Origin: Streptococcaceae bacterium
Lineage (GTDB): Bacteria; Bacillota; Bacilli; Lactobacillales; Streptococcaceae
Reading direction: 5' to 3'
NCBI GenBank assembly: GCA_031259195.1
Contig: JAIRLR010000089.1
Coordinates: 1-6,000 of the forward strand
Length of the DNA: 6,000 nucleotides
Both the position numbers and the translations under genes were made by a program. Positions 1 through 5,993 of this stretch are shown in pieces. Position 1 is the stretch's first letter; each line of letters starts with the position of its first letter. Below the pieces are notes generated by a model. That model was not told where the DNA came from. It saw only the letters and a program-made list of their open reading frames with translations, and ran no database searches.

Positions 1-289
1 GAAGTAGCACGGTAATTGAGGTTTTTACTTTTGGAACAAAGTTTCGTTGTGTATAGAGAAAAGTAAGTACCAAGTATAAGTTACGCGAAACAAGCGGAAA
101 GTAAATGCTGTCGCCCTGAATCAAGCAAAGCTTGAAACAAATCGTAAGGAACTTAGGCATATCTTTTGACGAAGAAAGGCAAGCATTACCAGAAAAGTCG
201 CACCAAGTAGGTACGTCCTGCCTAAACTCTGTCAAGCTAACGCTTGCCAATCGTTAAGGCAGTTCAATTGAAGACAAGTTAACAGGTTC
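1..289. mobile_element. Right part of a hairpin-rich miniature repeat element (copy A)
   Basis: No reading frame of useful length covers this stretch. It ends at 270-289 with GAAGACAAGTTAACAGGTTC, a near match to the right terminus of the 170-base element at 2378-2547, and is followed by TAA (290-292), the same trinucleotide duplicated around that element. The first bases (about 6-28, AGCAC...GAGGTTTTTAC) resemble the core shared by the copies at 2378 and 4864. The left end lies outside the window. Compared with the other copies about 200 extra bases separate core and right terminus, and these are rich in inverted repeats: 24-31 with 98-105, 41-46 with 86-91, 121-126 with 130-135, and 178-188 with 238-248 (one mismatch). 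I infer a longer modular member of the same family. An RNA leader is an alternative reading. Confidence 0.6.
121..262. repeat. Cluster of inverted repeats, partly mutually exclusive
   Basis: TCAAGC/GCTTGA at 121-135 forms a 6-bp stem with a 3-base loop. GGCAAGCATTA (178-188) pairs with TAACGCTTGCC (238-248), 10 of 11 positions. CTGCCTAA (218-225) can pair with TTAAGGCAG (254-262) with one bulge. A short CAAGC/GCTTG stem with a 4-base loop sits at 233-246. The last three overlap and cannot all form together. They lie inside the repeat element before ccpA, so they are probably element structure; whether they act as RNA in the ccpA leader is unknown. Confidence 0.5.
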
Positions 290-319
290 TAACAGGGTTA
301 AAATCAAAGGGGATTAAAT

Positions 320-1327
320 ATGGATAAACAAGCCATTACTATTTACGATGTTGCTAGACAAGCAGAAGTTTCTATGGCGACTGTTTCTCGCGTTGTTAAT
401 GGTAATCCAAATGTTAAGCCAAGCACTCGCAAGAAAGTATTAGAAGTTATTGAAAAGCTAGATTATCGACCAAATGCAGTTGCCAGGGGACTTGCTAGTA
501 AAAAAACAACAACAATAGGAGTAATTATTCCGGATATTTCGAATGCCTTTTTTTCAAGTTTAGCATTAGGAATCGATGATATTGCAACGATGTATAAATA
601 TAATATTAGTTTAGCTAACTCAGATGGTGATGCTCAAAAAGAATTAACGGTGTTTAATACATTATTAGCCAAGCAAATGGACGGTATTATTTTTATGGGA
701 CGTCGTATTACAGATGAGATGCTAGAAGGATTTTCGCGCACGTACATCCCAATTGTTTTAGCGGGAACCATCGATCCAAAGGGAGAAATTCCTTCTGTCA
801 ATATTGATTATCGATCAGCCAGTAAAGACGCTATTTCGTTGTTAGTTAGTCATGGTAATGAAAAGATTGCTTTTGTTTCCGGAGCATTGATTGATCCGAT
901 TAATAAACAGCGCATGAATGGATATGAAGACGTTTTTTTGGAAAATCGTCATCTTTCGTATTCTGAAGGTTTAGTGTTTGAAACAAATTATAGTTTTGAA
1001 AAAGGCAAAGAGTTAGCTAAGCATGTCAAAAATGCTGGCACCACTGCATGTTATGTGACTGATGATGAGTTGGCCATTGGCTTAATGGACGGTTTACTTG
1101 ATTTAGGCGTAGCAATCCCCGAGGAAATTGAAATAATCACTAGCAATAACTCTGCTTTAACGGAATTTGTTAGGCCGCGCATATCTTCAATTACTCAGCC
1201 TCTTTATGACTTGGGGGCGGTTGCTATGCGCTTGTTAACTAAGTTAATGAACAAAGAAGAAGTTGAAGAGCGCAATGTAATTCTTCCATACGATATAGAA
1301 GAGAAAGGTTCCACCAGAAAAGTGTAA
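320..1327 (+). CDS. ccpA: Catabolite control protein A (LacI/GalR family)
   Basis: Global carbon catabolite regulator that, in its family, binds HPr phosphorylated on Ser46 and then cre sites in DNA, repressing or activating sugar-use genes in the cytoplasm. At 335 residues it has the usual length. The N-terminal helix-turn-helix is residues 7-26 (TIYDVARQAEVSMATVSRVV), followed by the hinge helix region with YRPNAVARGLAS (49-60). The periplasmic-binding-protein-like core starts at TTTIGVIIPD (63-72). The C-terminal QPLYDLGAVAMRLL (293-306) carries Tyr296, Asp297 and Arg304, equivalents of residues known to contact HPr in Bacillus CcpA. The segment TSNN (274-277) replaces the TSND I recall in relatives. 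ATG has a good ribosome site (AAAGGGG, 306-312). No clear native promoter is visible: a repeat element ends at 289. The next gene follows after 23 bases. Family assignment is very secure; regulation is inferred. Confidence 0.97.
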   Translation: MDKQAITIYDVARQAEVSMATVSRVVNGNPNVKPSTRKKVLEVIEKLDYRPNAVARGLASKKTTTIGVIIPDISNAFFSSLALGIDDIATMYKYNISLANSDGDAQKELTVFNTLLAKQMDGIIFMGRRITDEMLEGFSRTYIPIVLAGTIDPKGEIPSVNIDYRSASKDAISLLVSHGNEKIAFVSGALIDPINKQRMNGYEDVFLENRHLSYSEGLVFETNYSFEKGKELAKHVKNAGTTACYVTDDELAIGLMDGLLDLGVAIPEEIEIITSNNSALTEFVRPRISSITQPLYDLGAVAMRLLTKLMNKEEVEERNVILPYDIEEKGSTRKV

Positions 1328-1350
1328 TTTACTCGGAGTAAGGAAATAAA

Positions 1351-2292
1351 ATGAATCGAAAAGAAAAATGGACACAAAGGCGTAAATCTGCCAATCTTAA
1401 GCTTTATATAATTATGATTTTGCTTACCGTTGTTGTATTAGCACCTTTAAATTATTTTGTTTTAACTGGACTAAATAAACCGCAAGAAACTAAAAAAGAA
1501 GTAGCTAATGTTTCTAAACAAGAAACGAAAGAATCAACGCAGCCAAGCTCAAAATCTCAAGTATATGAGCAAGCAAAAAACTCTAAAATTGATACGAGCA
1601 AATGGATCTCAGTCCAAGAAGAAGCCTGGATTCCAACTTTGATGTATCATCATATCACGCCTGAAATTGCAGATAGCAACTGTTTGGCGCCAGAAGATTT
1701 TGAATCTCAGTTGGATGCTTTGAAAAAGGATGGATATATAAGCGTTTCACCTGAAGAAGTGTATTTGATTCTGACAGAAAATAAAAAGCCAGCCAAAAAG
1801 ATAGTGTGTTTAACATTTGATGATGGCTTTGATGATTTTTATAAAAACGCCTATCCGTTATTGAAAAAATATAATATGAAGGCAACCAGTTTTGTTGTGA
1901 CCAATTTTTTAAATAAAGTGAGTTTCTTAACAGATCAACAACTTTTAGAAATGAAGAAAAGTGGATTGATTTCTTTCCAAAGTCATACTGTTTCTCATCA
2001 ATCTATGGAAAGCTTAAACGTAGATGACCAACTAGAGCAACTGAAAACATCAAAAAAACATTTAGATGATTTATTAAAACAAGATACGCTAGTTATTTGT
2101 TATCCATCAGGAAAGCTTAATGATGATACGGCTGATTTGGGCATTCAAGCTGGTTATAAGTTAGGATTTACAACGCAACCAGGCTTTGCTGCTAAAAGTG
2201 ATGGTTTGCTGACATTATCCAGAACCCGTATTAGTTCAAATATGACAGGAGAAGAAGTAATAAATACTTTAAAAGCGGCAGGAAATCATTAA
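1351..2292 (+). CDS. Membrane-anchored polysaccharide deacetylase family protein
   Basis: Predicted extracellular carbohydrate esterase family 4 (NodB-fold) enzyme that removes acyl groups from a cell-wall or surface polysaccharide; the substrate cannot be told. A basic N-terminus (1-17) precedes one hydrophobic segment (about 18-39, signal anchor without an obvious cleavage site or lipobox), then a hydrophilic Lys/Ser/Gln-rich linker (about 42-88). The catalytic domain begins at PTLMYHHITP (95-104). Metal-binding motif 1 is LTFDDGFDD (154-162, Asp157/Asp158), and motif 2 is SHTVSH (211-216, His212 and His216). CYPSGK (250-255) takes the place of the classic R-x-P motif 3, as I recall for PgaB/IcaB-like members. 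The ATG is preceded by AAGGAA (1340-1345). The 23-base gap after ccpA suggests co-transcription. Its stop is 4 bases from the end of the convergent TVP38-type gene. Length and motifs indicate an intact gene. Confidence 0.88.
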   Translation: MNRKEKWTQRRKSANLKLYIIMILLTVVVLAPLNYFVLTGLNKPQETKKEVANVSKQETKESTQPSSKSQVYEQAKNSKIDTSKWISVQEEAWIPTLMYHHITPEIADSNCLAPEDFESQLDALKKDGYISVSPEEVYLILTENKKPAKKIVCLTFDDGFDDFYKNAYPLLKKYNMKATSFVVTNFLNKVSFLTDQQLLEMKKSGLISFQSHTVSHQSMESLNVDDQLEQLKTSKKHLDDLLKQDTLVICYPSGKLNDDTADLGIQAGYKLGFTTQPGFAAKSDGLLTLSRTRISSNMTGEEVINTLKAAGNH

Positions 2293-2296
2293 TATT

Positions 2297-3063
2297 TTAA
2301 TGCAAAAGATCAGTTAAAAATTGTCCAAGATGAACTATACCAAAGCTATAAATGAAAATGGCAAAGGGTTTTCCTAAGAGCCTGTTAACTTGTCTCCAGA
2401 ATTGCGCAATTTTGATTAATTTTTGACACTTTTTTGTCAAAAAACCTCGAAATAGCACCACCGCTACGCTATTCCTGCATTTTTTTCCGCAAATTGCCTA
2501 AAAATTAATCAAAAATTCCATCGATAGCGAGACAAGTTAACAGGCTCTAACAGCATGATCAAAGCAAATTTTTTAAATTTTATTTTTGTTAAACTGCTCA
2601 TCAATACTAATGCATCATCAGGTGCAATAGGTGAAAAAATTAGAACTAAAAATAACGTATCCCATTTTTTATTGTTGTCTAGTTTTCCGATATATTTGTT
2701 AAATGTTTTTTCGCTAATTAAGGTTTGAACAAACGGTTTACCGTAGCTTCTTCCTAAAAAGAAAAGAAGAAAGGATCCGATAATAATTCCAATGTAGTTA
2801 TAAACAAATCCCCAAAATGGTCCAAAAATCAAAACACCCGCTGCAACGCTGACACCACCAGGAATCACCGGAATCACAACTTGAATTAACTGGATGCCCA
2901 TAAAAATAATAGGTCCTAAATAAGCTCGTTCATTTACAATGTCTTTTATGATGTTAGGATCATTAAAAATTCCCAAACGGAAAAAATAAATACAAAGCAA
3001 GATCGTTCCCACAATTCCCATTAGGGATATAGCGTTTAGGACAATTTTAATTTTAGAATTCAT
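2297..3063 (-). pseudogene. TVP38/TMEM64-family (DedA superfamily) membrane protein, split by a miniature element
   Basis: The family consists of polytopic inner-membrane proteins of the SNARE-associated (PF09335) group, thought to act in lipid or small-molecule transport. Visible features from the amino end are a hydrophobic segment near residues 8-25, a second around GPIIFMGIQLIQVVIPVIPG with the family's PVIPGG motif, AAGVLIFGPFWGFVYNYIG, and FSPIAPDDAL. The frame reads normally to ALIMLL, where a 170-base element (2378-2547) replaces the end with 12 foreign residues (EPVNLSRYRWNF). Beyond the element the minus strand resumes with GKPFAIFIYSFG and ends LTDLLH-stop (2297-2299). Removing the element and one TTA/TAA copy rejoins LLGKP in frame, giving about 197 residues, a normal length. 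The ATG at 3061-3063 is preferred: AAAGGA (3071-3076) lies 7 bases before it. A TTG at 3079-3081 would place that ribosome site inside the gene. A consensus promoter is at 3114-3142. A truncated product may still be made, but it lacks the last membrane part. Confidence 0.93.
2378..2547. mobile_element. 170-bp non-coding miniature inverted-repeat element (copy B), intact
   Basis: Perfect 19-base terminal inverted repeats bound the element: GAGCCTGTTAACTTGTCTC (2378-2396) and its complement (2529-2547). TAA flanks it on both sides (2375-2377 and 2548-2550), a 3-base target duplication. A second perfect inverted repeat of 15 bases lies inside (2410-2424 with 2500-2514), so one strand can fold into a long hairpin. 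The apex holds two smaller palindromes: TTTTTGACA/TGTCAAAAA (2420-2428/2435-2443) and AATAGC/GCTATT (2451-2456/2468-2473). AATTGCGCAATT (2400-2411) is a 12-base palindrome. There is no coding capacity, so it must be moved by a transposase elsewhere; GAG-type ends with a 3-base TAA duplication would suit an IS5-like donor, which is a guess. It disrupts the TVP38-type gene. Confidence 0.93.
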
Positions 3064-3113
3064 TACTTTATCCTTTCGCAAAAGATTAAATATAAAAAAA
3101 TATTTATATATTT

Positions 3114-3142
3114 ATTATAAATCAATGAGAAGTATTTGTCAA
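3114..3142 (-). promoter_or_regulatory. Consensus sigma-A promoter for the TVP38-type gene
   Basis: On the minus strand a perfect -35 TTGACA (3137-3142) is followed by exactly 17 bases and a perfect -10 TATAAT (3114-3119). The start of transcription would fall near 3107, giving a leader of about 44 bases before the ATG at 3063. This promoter presumably still drives the interrupted gene. Confidence 0.85.
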
Positions 3143-3250
3143 TGGCAGTTTGCTTTGGATAATGTAGGAGGTTTTTTGTTTATTGATGGTTATCTTTGCA
3201 GATGCAGTTGTTTGGTTAAGTGAAATTTTATCTTTATTGCTAGATGTTAA

Positions 3251-3263
3251 GAACCTGTTAACG
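3251..3263. repeat. Solitary terminus of the miniature repeat family (copy C)
   Basis: GAACCTGTTAACG matches the left terminus of the other copies (GAGCCTGTTAAC at 2378, GAGTCTGTTAACG at 4864) and is preceded by TAA (3248-3250), as at the intact element. No right-hand partner is found nearby before the regulator gene. The stop codon of that gene (minus strand TAA, 3258-3260) lies inside this terminus. GTTAACG is repeated 16 bases on (3273-3279). It is either a decayed end or the left boundary of a larger unit ending at 5025. Confidence 0.55.
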
Positions 3264-4655
3264 TATTCGATAGTTAACGTTTTTACTGGTTGGCGCTCCT
3301 TCTCTTTTGATAATATGGTTATCGAGCAAGTTATCTAAAGCATATCTGACCTGTCGCGCTGTAAGTCCGCTTAATTTCTCTAAATCAGATCTCGATAAGG
3401 TTTCTTTTCGTAGTAACAAATAAATCGTTTTCTCATTTTTAGTTAAATCGACCAAAGTTGCTTCCGTAGGTTGACTATCTAAAATAACCGTAAATTGAAG
3501 GCCGCTATCAATAAATTTAGGGGTTTCCATTCTGTTACGCTTTACTTCATTTAACACATTGGGAATCCCTGTTCCTAATTTTTCCACAACTCTTTTGTCT
3601 GTTGTTGTTTTAATATTTTGACAAATGGTTGATAACGTCAAATTACGGGTTTTTGAAGGAATGGTTCCGAGTTCATCCACTGTAATGCCATACAATCCAC
3701 CAGGATTTGTAAGAGTTAACTTATCGTTTTGAATCACCAGATGAATTGCTTGGATCATTGTAATCGGGTTCAAATCACGATGAATTAAAGAATTTGCCAC
3801 TAATTCACGGATTGCAAGTAGTGGAAATTGCTCTTTGTTAATCAGATGACCAGTGCCATCTTCAATAATTTCTGTCTTCATATTGTTTTTAACCCAACTT
3901 ATGACATCGTCTATCATTGTTGGTATTGGCCCACTGAAATTGCGTGAATTAATGGCCCGAGCATTTCTATCTTTAACGTAACATTGAATTGAATAATTTG
4001 GAAAAAATTGTTGTGGATAAATTCCGAGTGCAAAAGCTCCGGCAAATGTTAATTTTTGCTTTCGCGTAATAACTCCTGTGCGATACAATACATCTTCATC
4101 AGATAAATTTTTCAAGATAGTCGAATTACGACGAACTGTAGCTAAATATTCTTTCACGAGTTTACTATCTAAATCTTTTAAGTCAGATTTCTCAATTTCA
4201 GTCTCATCAAAAGTTTGGTGCCCACGCTCAGCTATAAATTGTTGTTCTTCAAGCGAGGATAGGGTGTAATCGCCATCATATTGTCGAATATACGCTTTTT
4301 TATTTTTTTTAATCTTGACTGGTTTTAGCGTTTTATGCATCTCTGTTACTTCGCAGACAATCAACTGAAAATGATTGATGTTTATTATTTCTGGTTCTAA
4401 CTCAACAACTTGTGTAAACAAGTTGCGACCTAAATTCGCTAATCTTTGCATACAATCTTTGGTATTGTAAATTTTTACAGATTCAAAGAAATGATCTTCA
4501 TCTAAACCGACGATGATTGTTCCACCGCCAGGAGTATTCGCAAAGGCGCAAAACGTTTCGATGATACTTTCAGGAAAACCTCTTTCGCCTTTTTTAACTT
4601 CGTACCAGCGATTGTCATTTCCTTCTCGTTTTAGTTGGGCGATTATGTTTGTCAA
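3258..4655 (-). CDS. AlbA_2 (Schlafen-like) domain protein with ATPase-like fold and C-terminal winged helix; putative transcriptional regulator
   Basis: This resembles the COG2865 group of predicted regulators, often labelled ATP-binding or RecG-like proteins; no member's exact role is assigned here. The N-terminal AlbA_2 domain (about 15-135) shows WYEVKKG (17-23), PESIIETFCAFANTPGGGTI (28-47) and VGLDED. The middle to C-terminal half has the GHKL-type ATPase features ELVANSLIHRDL (284-295), NPGGLYG (317-323) and EKLGTGIPNV (358-367). A winged helix follows (about 405-452), with LSRSDLEKLSGLTARQVRYA as helix-turn-helix. The 465 residues are close to the usual length and no catalytic motif seems missing. 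The start is a TTG: an in-frame TAA lies 9 bases upstream and no ATG occurs until codon 69, while the ribosome site is weak (GGAT). The stop falls within a repeat terminus (3251-3263). Three direct repeats upstream may be its own operator. It is transcribed away from the downstream ATPase gene. Confidence 0.85.
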   Translation of the reverse strand: MTNIIAQLKREGNDNRWYEVKKGERGFPESIIETFCAFANTPGGGTIIVGLDEDHFFESVKIYNTKDCMQRLANLGRNLFTQVVELEPEIININHFQLIVCEVTEMHKTLKPVKIKKNKKAYIRQYDGDYTLSSLEEQQFIAERGHQTFDETEIEKSDLKDLDSKLVKEYLATVRRNSTILKNLSDEDVLYRTGVITRKQKLTFAGAFALGIYPQQFFPNYSIQCYVKDRNARAINSRNFSGPIPTMIDDVISWVKNNMKTEIIEDGTGHLINKEQFPLLAIRELVANSLIHRDLNPITMIQAIHLVIQNDKLTLTNPGGLYGITVDELGTIPSKTRNLTLSTICQNIKTTTDKRVVEKLGTGIPNVLNEVKRNRMETPKFIDSGLQFTVILDSQPTEATLVDLTKNEKTIYLLLRKETLSRSDLEKLSGLTARQVRYALDNLLDNHIIKREGAPTSKNVNYRIR

Positions 4656-4666
4656 TTTTTTTTATC

Positions 4667-4714
4667 CATGACAATAGTTTAACATCATTGACAATTTATG
4701 TGAAATCATTGACA
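4667..4714. promoter_or_regulatory. Three phased direct repeats upstream of the AlbA_2 regulator
   Basis: ATCATTGACA occurs exactly at 4684-4693 and 4705-4714, 21 bases apart (about two helical turns). A degenerate third copy, CATGACAAT, starts at 4667, 19 bases before the matching part of the first. They lie 12 to 60 bases upstream of the TTG start of the divergent-facing regulator. I infer an operator, possibly for autoregulation. The TTGACA within each copy could instead be a plus-strand -35, but no good -10 lies at 16-18 bases, and no convincing minus-strand promoter was found either. Confidence 0.45.
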
Positions 4715-4803
4715 TAAAAATTTTAGATAATTAAAGAAATTAAAAATAGTTATGCTAATATTTTTTCTTAATTTAAAAGAAATTTAGGACTATAAAATAA
4801 TTT

Positions 4804-4847
4804 TTTATCCTTTATAAAAGGATAAAGTTTGATATACATGATATAAT
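4804..4847 (+). promoter_or_regulatory. Extended -10 promoter overlapped by a 10-bp palindrome
   Basis: TGATATAAT (4839-4847) is a perfect -10 with the TGn extension. The expected -35 position (4819-4824) is not consensus and lies in the right arm of a perfect inverted repeat, TTTATCCTTT (4804-4813) and AAAGGATAAA (4817-4826), with a 3-base centre. A related sequence, ATCCCTTTATAAGAG, recurs at 4846-4860 just after the -10. The palindrome looks like an operator. The next plus-strand gene starts at 5046, so the transcript would carry the repeat element at 4864-5025 in its leader. Confidence 0.5.
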
Positions 4848-4863
4848 CCCTTTATAAGAGCAA

Positions 4864-5025
4864 GAGTCTGTTAACGATTTCTAGTGGATGAAATTTTTGC
4901 ATAAATTTTGTTGCAATTTGAGGCAAAAAACTTAAAGATACGCGGTGCTAAATCGAGGCTTTTTAACGATAAAGAGCGCAAAATTTCCAAAAATTTTCGT
5001 CACTTGGAGACAAGTTAACAGGCTT
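4864..5025. mobile_element. Diverged miniature inverted-repeat element (copy D)
   Basis: The left end is GAGTCTGTTAACG (4864-4876) and the right end GAGACAAGTTAACAGGCTT (5007-5025), the latter matching the right terminus of the intact 170-base copy except at the last base. Read on the minus strand, its body aligns with that copy, including the shared core (here GCGGTGCTAAATCGAGG at 4942-4958). It is therefore inserted in the opposite orientation. The arms inside the termini, around 4890-4910 and 4980-5000, are again near-palindromic (AAATTTTTG blocks). No TAA duplication flanks it, and its ends no longer match each other exactly, so it looks older than the copy at 2378. It sits between a promoter (4842) and the ribosome site (5035) of the ATPase gene. 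Confidence 0.8.
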
Positions 5026-5045
5026 CTGAAAAGCGGAGGGATAGC

Positions 5046-5993
5046 GTGATTAATCGTCCATTGTATCTTAAGCAAATTCAGCCATTGATTGACAAAGATA
5101 TTGTAAAAGTATTGGTTGGCTTTCGCCGTTCGGGGAAGTCTATTTTGTTGGCTTTAATTAAGGAATATTTAGTTAGACACGGAAGAGATCCTGCACAATT
5201 TATTACAATCAATTTTGAAGATTTCGCCTACTATGCTTATCGTGATGTGAAGACAATGCATAATTATTTAAAAGAAAAGATCCAAAACATTAGTGGAAAA
5301 GCTTATTTGTTTTTGGATGAAATTCAAGAGGTGACAGGTTTTGAACAAGCGATTAATTCGTTGCGCGTATCTGAGAATATAGATATTTACATCACAGGAT
5401 CCAATGCAAACTTATTATCCAGCGAGTTATCGACGTATCTTGCAGGGCGATATGTGCAAATTTTTGTTTACCCCTTTAGTTTTCAAGAGTATGTGGTAGC
5501 GAAGAAAGCGTTAAAGCAAGAACTATCTAATTCTGAATATTTTCAAAATTATCTTCGTGAAGGTGGGATGCCGTTTATTGTCACGGAAGATGTGCCAAGC
5601 TATACCCAAGAAAGTTACTTGAAAGATATTTATCATTCAGTCGTTTTGAAAGATGTGATTGCGCGGAATTCGTTGCGCGATATTGAATTGTTAGAAAGAA
5701 CGATTCAATATGTATTTTCAAACGTAGGGCAAATTTTCTCCGCAAATAGTATTTCAAAGTATTTAAAGAGTCAAAATCGGATTGTCAAAGGTGATACTTT
5801 GCTAAATCATTTAAAGTACTGTACGGATGCGTTATTGTTGTATCCATTGAAGCGAAATGATTTAAAAGGGAAGAGGATTTTTCAGATCCTGTCCCCTCCA
5901 TCGTGGAATTTCGTCAGCACCGAAACCTCATTAAGCAGTTTTAATTTTATCTTTGTGTTTAAACTCAGTCAAATTCTCCAAAGCACTCTGTAA
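5046..5993 (+). pseudogene. AAA_14/DUF4143-type ATPase gene, interrupted after codon 280
   Basis: The family is P-loop ATPases with an AAA_14 core and a C-terminal DUF4143 domain; the cellular role is not known. Walker A is GFRRSGKS (25-32), Walker B YLFLDEIQ (87-94, Asp91/Glu92), a sensor-like ITGSNANLL is at 116-124, and YLAGRY and VYPFSFQEY (131-149) are typical. LKDVIARN (201-208) opens the C-terminal domain. Homologs run to roughly 400 residues and continue past KGKRIFQ with an NEKYY-like stretch; here Gln280 (5883-5885) is followed by 35 unrelated residues to a chance stop at 5991-5993. The new sequence carries a transposase-like minus-strand end, so an insertion is inferred and the rest of the gene may lie past the window. 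The start is GTG with GGAGG at 5035-5039, 6 bases away. Promoter candidate: 4842-4847. Confidence 0.85.

Noticed and set aside
166..189. TTGACG as a -35 for ccpA
   Set aside because: The nearest -10-like sequence (CATTAC, 184-189) is only 12 bases away and nothing suitable is at 16-18 bases.
1655..1885. Minus-strand reading frame of 76 codons inside the deacetylase gene
   Set aside because: It lies fully antisense to a gene with clear catalytic motifs, has no ribosome site of note and no recognisable protein character.
2420..2443. TTTTTGACA/TGTCAAAAA hairpin as a rho-independent terminator
   Set aside because: The stem is AT-rich and no run of T follows it on either strand; it is better read as internal structure of the miniature element.
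3079..3081. TTG start for the TVP38-type gene
   Set aside because: It would put AAAGGA inside the coding region; the ATG at 3061-3063 has that site at a normal distance.
4078..4269. Plus-strand reading frame of 63 codons inside the AlbA_2 regulator gene
   Set aside because: Antisense shadow of a well-supported gene; Ser-rich product typical of a reverse-frame artefact.
4667..4714. CRISPR array from the spaced repeats
   Set aside because: The repeats are only about 10 bases with about 11 bases between them, far too short, and no cas genes are present.
3251..5993. AlbA_2 protein plus AAA_14 ATPase as a new two-gene defence system
   Set aside because: The genes are divergent, separated by a mobile element, have separate regulatory sequences, and the ATPase is broken; nothing in the sequence ties them together.
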